Shown piece after piece: positions 37,529 through 46,892 of a DNA stretch of 64,000 bases. The notes under the pieces were generated by a model, which worked only from the letters and a program-made list of their open reading frames with translations, did no database searches and had not been told where the DNA came from. Each line of letters starts with the position of its first letter. The first letter of the stretch is position 1. Origin of the DNA: Marinobacter sp. LQ44 (GTDB taxonomy: Bacteria > Pseudomonadota > Gammaproteobacteria > Pseudomonadales > Oleiphilaceae); assembly GCF_001447155.2 (NCBI RefSeq), contig NZ_CP014754.1:2976001-3040000 (forward strand), in the 5' to 3' direction. The position numbers and the translations under genes are program-made.

Positions 37529-38965
37529 CTACAGCAACGGCGCCAGCAATCGCACCGCGCGACAGCTGAGTCGGAAGAGAATGGAGCGGTCCTGGTAATC
37601 CCGCTCTGTCATTCGCTGGCAGTGCTCAAGATCTTTCCGGAGCATGGCATCGACCGAGCGTATGAAGTTCTCGTTGGTGTTCACCGCGGTGATCTCGAAA
37701 TTCAGGCGCATGGAACGATTGTCCAGATTGGCCGTACCCACGGCGGCATAACGGTCGTCCACCAGAACCACCTTCTGGTGCATGAAGCCGGGCTGGTACC
37801 GATAGATCCCGATGCCAGCCTGGCTGGCTTGCACCAGGTAGGAATAGGCAGCCAGGCGAATAAGCCGGCTATCGGATTTTTCAGGAATCAGGATGCGAAC
37901 GTCCACCCCTCGCAGCGCCGCCAGCTGCAGGGCGTTCATGATCTGGAAATCCGGAACAAAATAGGGCGACGCAATCCAGATTCGGGTGCGGGCATTGTTG
38001 ATGCTGTTCAGGAAGAATAGCGTGCAGGTCTCCCAGGTATCTGCAGGCCCGGTAGGCAGTACCAGAACCTGTTGATCACCGCCGGTGTCAAAGCTCGGGT
38101 GCCAGTCCAGTTCCGGGCGGATATTACTGGCCCAGTGCCAGTCTTCCAGCCACGCCAGCTGCAACCCGGTCACGGCCGGGCCCTCAATGCGACAGTGGGT
38201 ATCGCGCCAGGGTTCCTGGTCCATCGCCGTGCCCAGGTATTCGTCGCCCAGGTTAATGCCGCCAACAAAGCCCACCTTGCCATCACAGACCAGTAACTTC
38301 CGGTGGTTCCGGAAATTGATCTGGAAACGCCGGCGGCGCACGTTACCGTTGCCGAACGAAGCGATGCGCGCGCCGGCGGCTGACAGTTCGTTAAGCCAGC
38401 GCCGTGACAGCAACACACTGCCGATGTCGTCGTACAGAAACCACACCTCGACACCCTGCGCCAGCTTGCGTTCCAGAATCGCCTTGATGCGCTGCCCCAC
38501 CTTGTCTGAGCGCACGATGTAGAACTCCAGCAGAATGTATTGACTGGCATCCTCCATAGCTTCGAACAGGGCCTCAAATGTTGCGGTTCCGTCTTCCAGC
38601 AGTGTGCACTGGTTGCCGCTGGTAAACGGTTGCCGGCTCAACTTGCACAGTACCTGCAGCTCATCGCTGAAATGTTCGTGGCCGGGGTTGGAGATCGACG
38701 TGGTCTGCTTCTCGAACTGGTCCAGCAGGGTGGTCAGGGACTGATCGCCCATCCGGCGGGCTTTGACATAACCGCCAAAGCGGCTTCGGCCGAACAGAAC
38801 AAACAGTGGCACCGCGATATAGGGCAGGCCTACCAGTGCGATGATCCAGGCTATGGCCCCCTGGGCGGTGCGATAGCTGAGCAGGATCCGATAAATGCAG
38901 GCCAGGGCTGCCAGGTACAGTGCGGCAAGGGGGATGGCCAGCAATGACAGATTATCCGCAGTCAT
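37529..38965 (-). CDS. cls: Cardiolipin synthase
   Basis: This 478-residue inner-membrane enzyme of the phospholipase D family joins two phosphatidylglycerols to make cardiolipin. There are two N-terminal membrane helices and two HKD motifs: HRKLLVCDGKVGFVGG and HQKVVLVDDRYAAVGTANLD. Length is close to E. coli ClsA (486). The gene overlaps the upstream AraC regulator by 4 bp (ATGA), so the two are cotranscribed and the regulator may respond to membrane state. Confidence 0.95.
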   Translation of the reverse strand: MTADNLSLLAIPLAALYLAALACIYRILLSYRTAQGAIAWIIALVGLPYIAVPLFVLFGRSRFGGYVKARRMGDQSLTTLLDQFEKQTTSISNPGHEHFSDELQVLCKLSRQPFTSGNQCTLLEDGTATFEALFEAMEDASQYILLEFYIVRSDKVGQRIKAILERKLAQGVEVWFLYDDIGSVLLSRRWLNELSAAGARIASFGNGNVRRRRFQINFRNHRKLLVCDGKVGFVGGINLGDEYLGTAMDQEPWRDTHCRIEGPAVTGLQLAWLEDWHWASNIRPELDWHPSFDTGGDQQVLVLPTGPADTWETCTLFFLNSINNARTRIWIASPYFVPDFQIMNALQLAALRGVDVRILIPEKSDSRLIRLAAYSYLVQASQAGIGIYRYQPGFMHQKVVLVDDRYAAVGTANLDNRSMRLNFEITAVNTNENFIRSVDAMLRKDLEHCQRMTERDYQDRSILFRLSCRAVRLLAPLL

Positions 38966-40002
38966 TCGTTACCTTCCTGATGGTTTGCCCGAAACTGGGC
39001 CGGTGCCATGCCGGTCCAGCGTTTGAAGGCACGGCTGAAGGCGCTGAGTTCAGAAAAACCCAGCAGGAAGGCAATTTCCCCCAGGGCATACTGGTCGTCA
39101 GCTACATACCGAAGGGCCTTGTCCTGGCGCACCTGTTCCACCAGATCATGAAAACTCAGGCCCTCTTTTTTCAGCTTGCGGTACAGGGTTTGGCGGCTCA
39201 TGTGGCACTGCCGGGCCAGGGTGTCGGCATCAATGCGATCAGTGGCCATTTGCCGTGAAATCAGGCGGCGAACCTTGCGGCTGAAAGACTTCCGCGTTTG
39301 CAGGCGAGCCAGCACCGCATTGACCTGCTTCAGCACGGCGGAATAGACATACGGGTTGCGATGGGGAATCGGGTGCCCGAGGTGCTGGCTGGAGAACGCC
39401 ATTCTGGTGATGCCGGTACCAAAAATAACCGGCCCGCCAAACAGTTTCCGGTACTCACTTGCATAGCCGGGTTCCGGATGGGCCACTTCCAGCCAGTCGG
39501 CTTCAATGCCCCGGTGAATAAAATGACGGGTTCGACACAGCGCCGCCGCCAGGGTGCGATCCATATCCTGACGACAGTAGTGATCGGGGTGGTCTGGCTG
39601 CCAGGTCAGGATGGCCTGATCCGGCGTTTGCTCAAAGCTCAGGGTTACCGATTCGTTGATCAGCCGGTGCAGGCGCACATACTGCACGACGGCCTCGCCC
39701 AGGGTGTCGCAATTGAAGAAAACATGCCCGACCAGGCCCATTCGTTCAGGGTCAACCACCTGCCCGGCGTGCAGTCCAACACCGGGGTCTCCGGTCAGCT
39801 GTTCGGCCAGATCCCAAAGTTGGTAGTGGGTGCTGGCGGGAATGCGCAAATCCGGATCTTCCAGGGCTTCCAGGCTAAGGCCGGTGAGGGTTTCAATCCG
39901 GGGGCGATTCAACAGCCCGAGCGTATCCAGGTAATGCACGAGCGCCAGTGTGCTGGAGGCCGCAACTTGCGGGGTATCCGCTTGGTCCGTTTGCGCGTGC
40001 AT
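38962..40002 (-). CDS. AraC-family transcriptional regulator
   Basis: This 346-residue regulator has an N-terminal Arabinose_bd-like domain of the OruR/ArgR type (LALVHYLDTLGLLNRP, HAGQVVDPERMGLVGHVFF) and C-terminal helix-turn-helix motifs (LARQCHMSRQTLYRKLKKEG, FLLGFSELSAFSRAFKRWTG). I start at ATG 40002; the open frame continues 24 codons upstream without a good ribosome site. It overlaps cls by 4 bp. Confidence 0.9.
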   Translation of the reverse strand: MHAQTDQADTPQVAASSTLALVHYLDTLGLLNRPRIETLTGLSLEALEDPDLRIPASTHYQLWDLAEQLTGDPGVGLHAGQVVDPERMGLVGHVFFNCDTLGEAVVQYVRLHRLINESVTLSFEQTPDQAILTWQPDHPDHYCRQDMDRTLAAALCRTRHFIHRGIEADWLEVAHPEPGYASEYRKLFGGPVIFGTGITRMAFSSQHLGHPIPHRNPYVYSAVLKQVNAVLARLQTRKSFSRKVRRLISRQMATDRIDADTLARQCHMSRQTLYRKLKKEGLSFHDLVEQVRQDKALRYVADDQYALGEIAFLLGFSELSAFSRAFKRWTGMAPAQFRANHQEGNE

Positions 40003-40149
40003 GCCGATGGTTGGCTCCGGGTGGTTGTGTGTCAGTGTGATACAAAATGTCAAGCGATTGGCACAGCCAGTCAACGGCTAGCCATAGCTTCAACGATAGC
40101 ATGGTACGCATCAGGTTGAAGTAGCCAACAGGCAAAATGGAGGTGTTGT

Positions 40150-40242
40150 ATGGAACGGGAAATCTTTGTACCCCATAACGAGGCCGAGCGTAAAAACGTT
40201 TTGGCACTGGCGGAATATCTGGACAGCATCTTCTACTGCTGA
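40150..40242 (+). CDS. Candidate 30-residue small protein
   Basis: An open frame of 30 codons encodes MEREIFVPHNEAERKN followed by a hydrophobic amphipathic tail with Tyr-Leu and ending Phe-Tyr-Cys. The ATG is preceded by ggaggtgttgt, a strong ribosome site with suitable spacing, and a good rho-independent terminator starts 31 bp after the stop. It stands alone between divergent araC and the hydrolase gene. I do not recognise the family. Coding status rests on these signals only. Confidence 0.6.
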   Translation: MEREIFVPHNEAERKNVLALAEYLDSIFYC

Positions 40243-40272
40243 GCTGTCCGTCGTAATGTCTGTGACCTTCTG

Positions 40273-40295
40273 GCCGGGTTTATCCCGGCTTTTTT
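40273..40295 (+). terminator. Rho-independent terminator after small ORF
   Basis: Arms gccggg (40273-40278) and cccggc (40284-40289) enclose a 5-base loop, followed by a T-run (40290-40295). It faces right. Confidence 0.85.
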
Positions 40296-40389
40296 GTACC
40301 TGCGGTTTGTCTGCCTAATTTCTCCTTGCCCCCGAGTCTGGCGATGGTAGTGTATCCGGTTCATCCCCATCACCGGAGGCTGTCAGCGC

Positions 40390-41181
40390 ATGACCGTTGA
40401 ACTGAATCATCGTATTACCGGCCAGGGCGAGCCCCTGATCCTTCTGCATGGGCTGTTCGGCTCCCTTGAGAACCTTGGAGGTATCGCCCGCCGCCTGGAA
40501 GATGGCTGGCAGATTCACGCCCTCGATCAGCGCAATCATGGCAGCTCACCCCACACCGACGACATGGATTACCCGGCCATGGCGGCCGATGTGGTGGCCT
40601 ACATGGACGCTCTCAATCTGGACAAGGCCTGGGTTCTGGGTCATTCCATGGGTGGCAAGGTGGCGATGCAGGTCGCCTTGGGTTATCCGGAACGGGTCAA
40701 GGGTATCATCGTCGCGGACATAGCACCGGTCACCTACAAAGCCCGGCATGATGCGGTTCTGGATGGCATGAAGAACCTGGACCTGATTGGCGTAACAACT
40801 CGCCAGGAAGCGGACAAGCGCCTGGCCGAATTTGTTGAAATCCCGGGCGTGCGGCAGTTCCTGCTGAAAAACCTGGAGCGGATACCGGCAGAGCAGGCCG
40901 GTGATGGTGATCAGCTGTTCCGCTGGCGCCTGAATTTGCCTGTGATTGACGCCTGTTATCAGAAACTGGCCGCCGCGCCGGAGGGTGAGGGTCCGTACAA
41001 TGGTCCGGTGCTGTTTATCAAAGGCGCTGATTCCGCCTATATCCAAAGCAAACATCAAGACACCATCCGGCAACTGTTCCCAGCCGCCGAACTGAAGATA
41101 ATCGAGGGTACCGGGCACTGGCTGCATGCTGAAAAGCCCGATACCTTTGCGGCTTTGTGTCGTCGTTTTCTCGGATCCTGA
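40390..41181 (+). CDS. Alpha/beta hydrolase, YbfF-like esterase
   Basis: This 263-residue cytoplasmic hydrolase has the oxyanion segment LILLHGLFGS, the nucleophile Ser86 in GHSMGG and a C-terminal catalytic His in the GHWLHAEKP region. Order and loops match E. coli YbfF, which acts on acyl-CoA and malonyl-CoA-like esters; the natural substrate here is not known. It is the first of three rightward genes (hydrolase, SMP-30-like, thioesterase), but the 84-bp gap leaves operon status open. Confidence 0.9.
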   Translation: MTVELNHRITGQGEPLILLHGLFGSLENLGGIARRLEDGWQIHALDQRNHGSSPHTDDMDYPAMAADVVAYMDALNLDKAWVLGHSMGGKVAMQVALGYPERVKGIIVADIAPVTYKARHDAVLDGMKNLDLIGVTTRQEADKRLAEFVEIPGVRQFLLKNLERIPAEQAGDGDQLFRWRLNLPVIDACYQKLAAAPEGEGPYNGPVLFIKGADSAYIQSKHQDTIRQLFPAAELKIIEGTGHWLHAEKPDTFAALCRRFLGS

Positions 41182-41265
41182 CGGCCTGTCCTGCGTTGCC
41201 AGAAACCCGGTAATGTCTGCTAAGGTTAGGGTGCTTTGATATTGCCTACCGTCTAACAATCACCA

Positions 41266-42369
41266 ATGGATCGGGCGCACATGATGAAATGGTTGTTGAT
41301 AGGCCTGCTGGTCATCTTTCTGCTGCTGGGCAGCTTCCTGCTCACGCCGTCGCCGGTTGACAGCAAGGCCTGGGAGGCACCATCGCCACCGGCCATGACC
41401 GGTGTACTGGCGCCCAATGAACGCCTGCGCCTGGCAGACTTGCTGGCCCGGGGCCAGGTCTATGGTCCGGAAGATACCACCATTGATGCAAACGGCGTGC
41501 TTTACGCCGGCACCCAGGACGGCAAAATCGTGCGGGTGTTTCCGGATGGCACCGTAGAGAACTGGCTGGAAACCGGCGGGCGGCCCCTGGGTATGGTATT
41601 CGATGCCCAGGGCAACCTGATTGTGGCTGACGCCTGGAAAGGCCTGTTGTCCATCACCCCAGACGGCACCCTGTCGGTATTGACCCGCGAGGCCGAAGGC
41701 ACGCCGTTCCGCTTTACTGACGACGTGGACATTGCGCCCGATGGCCGTATCTACTTCACTGACGCCAGCTCCCGCTTCCGCCAGCCGGACTACATTCTGG
41801 ACCTGCTGGAGATGCGCCCCCATGGCCGCCTGCTTCGCTATAACCCCCGTACCCGCCGCACCGAAGTTCTGCTGGCCAACCTGCATTTTGCCAATGGCGT
41901 GGCGGTGTCGCCGGCGGGTGACTATGTGCTGGTTAACGAAACCTGGAAGTACCGCATCCTGAAATACTGGATTTCCGGGCCCAGGGCGGGCCAGGCCGAA
42001 GTGTTTGCAGACAACCTGCCGGGCTTTCCTGATAACCTGGCCGTGGATGATCAAGGCCGCTACTGGGTTGCGTTTCCAACCCTGCGCAATGCCCAGGTGG
42101 ACAGCATGCACCGAAAACCCTGGCTTAAAAACCTGGTGGCCAAGTTGCCTGACAGTCTGAAGCCCCAGCCACAGGAGTATGGGCTGGTGGTTGCCTTCGA
42201 TACCAGCGGTAAGATGATCACCAGCCTGCACGATACCCGCGGCAGCCACCTTCAGGAAATCACCTCGGTGAATCCCCATGATGGCGTTCTATACTTTGGT
42301 TCACTTCACAATGACCGTATTGGCCGGCTACCGTTGCACGCTATTCCTGGCCTTGGAGAGCAACCATGA
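41266..42369 (+). CDS. SMP-30/strictosidine-synthase-like beta-propeller protein
   Basis: This 367-residue protein has one N-terminal membrane helix (WLLIGLLVIFLLLGSFLL) and a six-bladed propeller with repeats such as GPEDTTIDANGVLYAGTQDG, RPLGMVFDAQGNLIVAD and FANGVAVSPAGDYVLVNE. The family includes lactonases and plant strictosidine synthase; bacterial members often have hydrolase activity on lactones. No substrate is known here. An ATG five codons later (41281) is an equally good start. It overlaps the thioesterase gene by 4 bp. Confidence 0.85.
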   Translation: MDRAHMMKWLLIGLLVIFLLLGSFLLTPSPVDSKAWEAPSPPAMTGVLAPNERLRLADLLARGQVYGPEDTTIDANGVLYAGTQDGKIVRVFPDGTVENWLETGGRPLGMVFDAQGNLIVADAWKGLLSITPDGTLSVLTREAEGTPFRFTDDVDIAPDGRIYFTDASSRFRQPDYILDLLEMRPHGRLLRYNPRTRRTEVLLANLHFANGVAVSPAGDYVLVNETWKYRILKYWISGPRAGQAEVFADNLPGFPDNLAVDDQGRYWVAFPTLRNAQVDSMHRKPWLKNLVAKLPDSLKPQPQEYGLVVAFDTSGKMITSLHDTRGSHLQEITSVNPHDGVLYFGSLHNDRIGRLPLHAIPGLGEQP

Positions 42370-42830
42370 CACAGGCACTGAACTGGGACTTGCCTGACCC
42401 GTTTACCATGACCATCACCGTTCGCCCGGAGGACACCGACCGCCTGGGGCACGCCAATAACGTGGTGTATGTGCGCTGGCTGGAAGAAGTGAGTTGGCAG
42501 CACATCGACAGCCTGGGCATGACCTGGGCCCTGCACGAAGAAACCGGCAAGGCCATGGCGATTACCCGCACTGAGCTGGATTACCTGGCCTCTGCCAATG
42601 CCGGGGATGAACTGGTGCTGGGTACCTGGCTCACTGACTGGGATGGCCGTTTCCGCTCTGCCCGGCAGTTTCAGCTGATTCGCCCGGCCGATGGCAAAAC
42701 CTTGCTGCGGGCGCTCTCTACCCATGCCTGTGTCGATATGAAATCCCAGCGGCCAGCCCGGGCACCCAAGGCCTTCGCCGAGATACTTGGCAGCGCGCTG
42801 GTTGCCGGCGGGCGGGGCCTCCCCGGTTGA
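42366..42830 (+). CDS. Acyl-CoA thioesterase, 4HBT/YbgC family
   Basis: This 154-residue hot-dog-fold thioesterase shows the YbgC-type motif EDTDRLGHANNVVYVRWLEE, with the Asp needed for hydrolysis. It probably cleaves medium or short acyl-CoA. The tail (ARAPKAFAEILG) is typical of this subgroup. It overlaps the preceding SMP-30-like gene (ATGA), which suggests a shared pathway. Confidence 0.9.
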   Translation: MTQALNWDLPDPFTMTITVRPEDTDRLGHANNVVYVRWLEEVSWQHIDSLGMTWALHEETGKAMAITRTELDYLASANAGDELVLGTWLTDWDGRFRSARQFQLIRPADGKTLLRALSTHACVDMKSQRPARAPKAFAEILGSALVAGGRGLPG

Positions 42831-42907
42831 GGCCGGGCCGGTAAAATTCTGCTAGTCTGAGAGTTCAGGCCGGTAACGGCACCGTTCACTGCTGTCTGGA
42901 GACACCC

Positions 42908-43888
42908 ATGGAATCATCTGATCTGACCGAAACCGGCACCATGCGCCACGTGGTCTATGATCGCTTTGGTGAGCGTGATGTGCTGCGCGTGACAGAATCG
43001 CCCATTCCGCAACCGGGTGAGGGCGAGGTGCTTGTTCGCGTACACGGAGCCGGCCTCAATCCCATCGACTGGAAAACCCGTAAGGGCATGGGATTCGTCG
43101 CAACCCAGATAGAAAACAGACTGCCCTGGACGCCCGGTTACGATGCGGCCGGTGAGGTGGTGGAAGTGGGCGAGGGCGTGACCACACTGGTGCCAGGCGA
43201 CCGGGTGATGGGCATGATCGGCTTCCCGGTCACCGGCGGAGCCTATGCCGAGTACGCCATTGCCGACGCTGAAGATCTCGCCATTGTACCGGAAGAGCTG
43301 GACCTGATTGCGGCTGCCGGCGTGCCCCTGGCGGCACTCACTGCCTGGCAGGCCCTCTTTGAGGTGGCGGAGCTGGAGTCTGGCCAGAAAATCCTGATTC
43401 ATGCCGGGGCCGGCGGTGTCGGGCACTTTGCGGTTCAGTTTGCCCTGGAGCGGGGCGCCCACGTCATCGTGACGGCGTCCTCCCGTAACCGGGATTTCCT
43501 GGCGGAACTCGGGGTACATGAGGTGATTGACTACCACACCACCGACTTCACCGAAGAATGTTATGGCCTGGACGTGGTGTTGGACCTGGTAGGGGGTGAG
43601 ACCGGCAAGCGTTCCCTGCAAACCCTCAGTGATTCCGGCGTGTTGGTAACCATCCCTACGGTGACTGCCGATGACGTGGTCAGCGCCGCCGAGGCCATGG
43701 GCGTTCGAGCCCACGGCATGCGCTCACGGCCGGATGCCTTCCACCTGGATGAAATCGCCGAGTTGATTGAAGACGGTGATGTGAAGGTCCATGTTGAGCA
43801 GGTATTTTCCCTGGACCAGGTACAGGCAGCCCACGAACTGCTGGAAGGCGGTCATGTGCGGGGCAAGCTGGTGCTGGATTGCCGTTAA
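42908..43888 (+). CDS. Zinc-independent NADPH:quinone reductase-like MDR protein
   Basis: This 326-residue medium-chain dehydrogenase has the N-terminal GroES-like domain (GAGLNPIDWKTRKG) and a Rossmann domain with HAGAGGVGHFAVQFA. It lacks zinc-binding cysteines, as in quinone oxidoreductases and enal reductases. The start at 42908 follows ggagacaccc. Its stop overlaps the convergent tcdA stop by 4 bp. Confidence 0.88.
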   Translation: MESSDLTETGTMRHVVYDRFGERDVLRVTESPIPQPGEGEVLVRVHGAGLNPIDWKTRKGMGFVATQIENRLPWTPGYDAAGEVVEVGEGVTTLVPGDRVMGMIGFPVTGGAYAEYAIADAEDLAIVPEELDLIAAAGVPLAALTAWQALFEVAELESGQKILIHAGAGGVGHFAVQFALERGAHVIVTASSRNRDFLAELGVHEVIDYHTTDFTEECYGLDVVLDLVGGETGKRSLQTLSDSGVLVTIPTVTADDVVSAAEAMGVRAHGMRSRPDAFHLDEIAELIEDGDVKVHVEQVFSLDQVQAAHELLEGGHVRGKLVLDCR

Positions 43889-44682
43889 TCGGCCTGATTG
43901 GCTTTGCGGGCAATCCGGTTCAATAACCGGGAGGCGGCAAAGAAACCAAAACTGGCGGTTACCGGGCTGGCTGCGCCGAAGCCGGAGGCGCAGTCAAGCC
44001 GCACCGGACCCTCGGTGGCCGGCTTCTGAAGGCACACCTCGCCATCGGCGGCGGGGTAGGTAAGCTGTTCCAGTGAATACACCGCCTCAATTCCAAAACG
44101 CCGCTTTGGATTCCGGGAGAACCCGTACTCCCGGCGCAGCATATTGCGCACTTTTGCCAACAACGGGTCCTGGGTGGTCTTGCTCAGGTCTGCCACCTGA
44201 ATCTGGGTTGGGTCCATCTGGCCGCCGGCCCCGCCGGCACAGACAATCGGAACCATACGCCGCTGGCAATGGGCAATCAGCGCTGCTTTCGCCTTCACGC
44301 TGTCGATGGCATCCACCACCCCGGTCATATCCTCGGTAATCAACTCTGCCACGTTCTTGGTGGTCAGAAATCCGAAATGCACCCGGATATCCGCCTGGGG
44401 GTTGATGGCCTTCAGCCGCTCGGCCATGGCATCGGTCTTGGTGCGGCCATACTGGCCCTCGAGGGCATGCAGCTGGCGGTTGGTGTTGGACACACAGATG
44501 TCGTCCATGTCGATCAGGGTGAGCGTGCCGATGCCACTGCGCGCCAGCGATTCCGCCGCCCAGGAGCCAACACCACCGAGGCCGACGATGGCTATGTGGG
44601 CATGACGGAAAGCGTTCAGGGCCTTGCGGCCATAGAGGCGCTCTATGCCGCCAAAGCGGAACGGATAATCATCGGCGGTCAT
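43885..44682 (-). CDS. tcdA: tRNA threonylcarbamoyladenosine dehydratase TcdA
   Basis: This 265-residue E1-like protein forms the cyclic hydantoin of t6A at position 37 of tRNAs that decode ANN codons. The N-terminal ERLYG, the ATP-binding GLGGVGSWAAESLARSG, LIDMDDICVSNTNRQ and VVDAIDSVKAKAAL segments match E. coli TcdA (CsdL). The fold is shared with MoeB and ThiF, but it is not in a cofactor operon and the overall pattern fits TcdA. It is a single gene read leftward. Confidence 0.93.
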   Translation of the reverse strand: MTADDYPFRFGGIERLYGRKALNAFRHAHIAIVGLGGVGSWAAESLARSGIGTLTLIDMDDICVSNTNRQLHALEGQYGRTKTDAMAERLKAINPQADIRVHFGFLTTKNVAELITEDMTGVVDAIDSVKAKAALIAHCQRRMVPIVCAGGAGGQMDPTQIQVADLSKTTQDPLLAKVRNMLRREYGFSRNPKRRFGIEAVYSLEQLTYPAADGEVCLQKPATEGPVRLDCASGFGAASPVTASFGFFAASRLLNRIARKANQAD

Positions 44683-44755
44683 TCAGCCTCCGGAATGCAG
44701 GGGAGAAAACAAAGGCGCATTGTAACCGAGACAGCGGCGGGCGGGAAAACGCGAT

Positions 44756-44782
44756 AAAAAAAGCCGCGCAAGAGCGCGGCTT
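44756..44782 (-). terminator. Rho-independent terminator after acyl-CoA dehydrogenase
   Basis: Arms gccgcgc (44763-44769) and gcgcggc (44774-44780) with a 4-base loop lie before a T-run on the minus strand (44756-44762 are A on the plus strand). It ends the leftward acyl-CoA dehydrogenase transcript before tcdA. Confidence 0.88.
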
Positions 44783-44940
44783 CAAGAAGGTACCCGGCTC
44801 GGCAAGAGGCGGGTTGGACTAGTTCAGAGACACTAATCAACGTGACTATTATCAAGTTCTGATCTGTCTTTAAGAAGGTCAGAAGTTGCCAATTGTCGGT
44901 CATTTTCGGCCAGCCATTTTGGCCAGACCGGTATTGCCGT

Positions 44941-46716
44941 TTAAGCCACCCAGTGCTCGTCTTCAAACGCCATCAGGCTGTCTTTGCCGGTCTGGATGTC
45001 TTTCAGCAGCCAGTCCACTTCAGGCATCAGCTTCTCGAAATAGTAGCGGGCAGATACCTGCTTGCCCTCAAGCAACGGCTTATTGCCTTCGCCGAGTTGC
45101 AGCTGCTGGCCTGCAACACCGGCCATGCGGGACCACAGATAACCGATCACGGTCAGGGCCATAATCCGCAGGTACGGGGTGGCGGCCGCGCCGGCCTGCC
45201 CCGGATCTTTCGGGGCATTCTGGGCCAGCCACATGGTGGCCTGCTCCAGACTCTTCAGCGCACCCTTGAGTTCTTCGCGGTACGGCGCCTCCGGGTTGTC
45301 CTTCAGGTATCCAGTCAGCTCGGCGAACAGGGCGCGAACCAGTTGGCCGCCCTTAAGCGACAGCTTCCGGCCCACCAGGTCCATCGCCTGGATGCCGTTG
45401 GTGCCCTCATAGATGCGGGCGATACGGCCGTCCCGAACCAGCTGCTCCAGGGGCCAGTCCTGAGTAAAGCCAGAGCCACCCAGAACCTGCTGGCCCCAGT
45501 TGGCGTTGTTATAGCCTTCGTCGGTCAGGAAGGCTTTAACCACAGGCGTCAGCAGCTGCACCAGGTCGTCGGCGTTTTCACGCACGCTTTCATCCGGGTG
45601 AGCCACGGAAAGATCCAGCTGGTGGCCAGTGAACAGCGCCAGCGCCCGCATACCTTCGTTCAGCACCTTCTGGCGCATCAGCATGCGGCGTACATCCGGG
45701 TGCACAATGATCGCATCCGCCGGACCGTTCGGGTTTTTGGGGCCACTCAGGGACCGGCTTTGCAGGCGCTCCCTGGCGAATGCCAGGCTTTCCTGATAAG
45801 CCATCTCGGCCAGGCCAAGGCCTTGCATGCCCACCATCAGGCGAGCTTCGTTCATCATGGTGAACATGGCGCTCATGCCCTTGTTCGGCTCGCCCACCAG
45901 CCAGCCCTTGGCACCTTCGAAGTTCATCACGCAGGTGGCGGAGCCCTTGATGCCCATCTTGTGTTCAAGACCGCCGCAGAAAGCCGGGTTGCGCTCACCG
46001 GAATCCGGCAGGAACTTGGGCACCACAAACAGGGAGATGCCCTTGGTGGTGTCTGGTGCGCCCGGTAGCTTGGCCAATACCAGATGTACAATGTTATCGA
46101 CCAGATCGTGCTCACCGCCGGTGATCCAGATCTTGGTGCCCTCGATGGCATAGCTGCCGTCGTCATTCGGTGTGGCCTTGGTGCGGATCAGGCCCAGATC
46201 GGTGCCGCACTGGGGCTCGGTCAGACACATGGTGCCGGTCCACTCGCCGGAAATCAGTTTTTCCAGGTAAGTCTGCTTCAACTCTTCGGAACCATGCGCA
46301 TGGAGGGCGCTGATGGCACCATGGGTCAGCCCGGGATACATGCCCAGGGACAGGTTGGTGGAGCACACCATTTCGTCCACGACAAACTTCAGGGTGTGTG
46401 GCAGGCCTTGCCCGCCAAACTCAAGCGGTGCGTCCAGAGCGGTCCAGCCGCCTTCCACAAATTTCTGGTAGGCCTCTTTGAAGCCGTCAGGTGTCTTGAC
46501 CGATTTGGTCTCCGGGTCATAGCTGCAACCCTGGCGATCGCCAGTCTGGTTGGTCGGCTGAATGACCTCTGCCGCCAGCTTGCCGGCTTCGTCGATCACC
46601 GCGGAAATCAGATCCGGAGTCGCATCGGCGTATTTTTCCAGTTCGTGCAGCTTGTCTGCGCCCAACACATCAAACAACAGAAAGCGAAGATCGTTCGCTG
46701 GTGCCTGGTATTGCAT
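44941..46716 (-). CDS. Acyl-CoA dehydrogenase with C-terminal extension
   Basis: This 591-residue flavoprotein belongs to the long acyl-CoA dehydrogenase group with an added C-terminal domain, common in Pseudomonas and Marinobacter. It has the FAD/substrate segments MCLTEPQCGTDLG and KIWITGGEH, the signature region YEGTNGIQAMDLVGRKL near residue 430, and the last 150 residues typical of this class. It oxidises acyl-CoA to trans-2-enoyl-CoA in fatty-acid breakdown; chain length is not predictable. It stands alone with its own terminator. Confidence 0.94.
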   Translation of the reverse strand: MQYQAPANDLRFLLFDVLGADKLHELEKYADATPDLISAVIDEAGKLAAEVIQPTNQTGDRQGCSYDPETKSVKTPDGFKEAYQKFVEGGWTALDAPLEFGGQGLPHTLKFVVDEMVCSTNLSLGMYPGLTHGAISALHAHGSEELKQTYLEKLISGEWTGTMCLTEPQCGTDLGLIRTKATPNDDGSYAIEGTKIWITGGEHDLVDNIVHLVLAKLPGAPDTTKGISLFVVPKFLPDSGERNPAFCGGLEHKMGIKGSATCVMNFEGAKGWLVGEPNKGMSAMFTMMNEARLMVGMQGLGLAEMAYQESLAFARERLQSRSLSGPKNPNGPADAIIVHPDVRRMLMRQKVLNEGMRALALFTGHQLDLSVAHPDESVRENADDLVQLLTPVVKAFLTDEGYNNANWGQQVLGGSGFTQDWPLEQLVRDGRIARIYEGTNGIQAMDLVGRKLSLKGGQLVRALFAELTGYLKDNPEAPYREELKGALKSLEQATMWLAQNAPKDPGQAGAAATPYLRIMALTVIGYLWSRMAGVAGQQLQLGEGNKPLLEGKQVSARYYFEKLMPEVDWLLKDIQTGKDSLMAFEDEHWVA

Positions 46717-46892
46717 GGATACTCTCCTGTTTGGATTTGGCAGTCTGAATGACTGCCGGATGTCGTTGTTTCAATCCGGAAGCGTTTCTTCATACGAGCG
46801 TTTGAATTTTTTGGTTTGCTGGCGGGTGGCCTGAAGGCATTGATTTTTCGTATCACCGGCATGGTATCCATTGATAATGGAAGGACGTGCGA

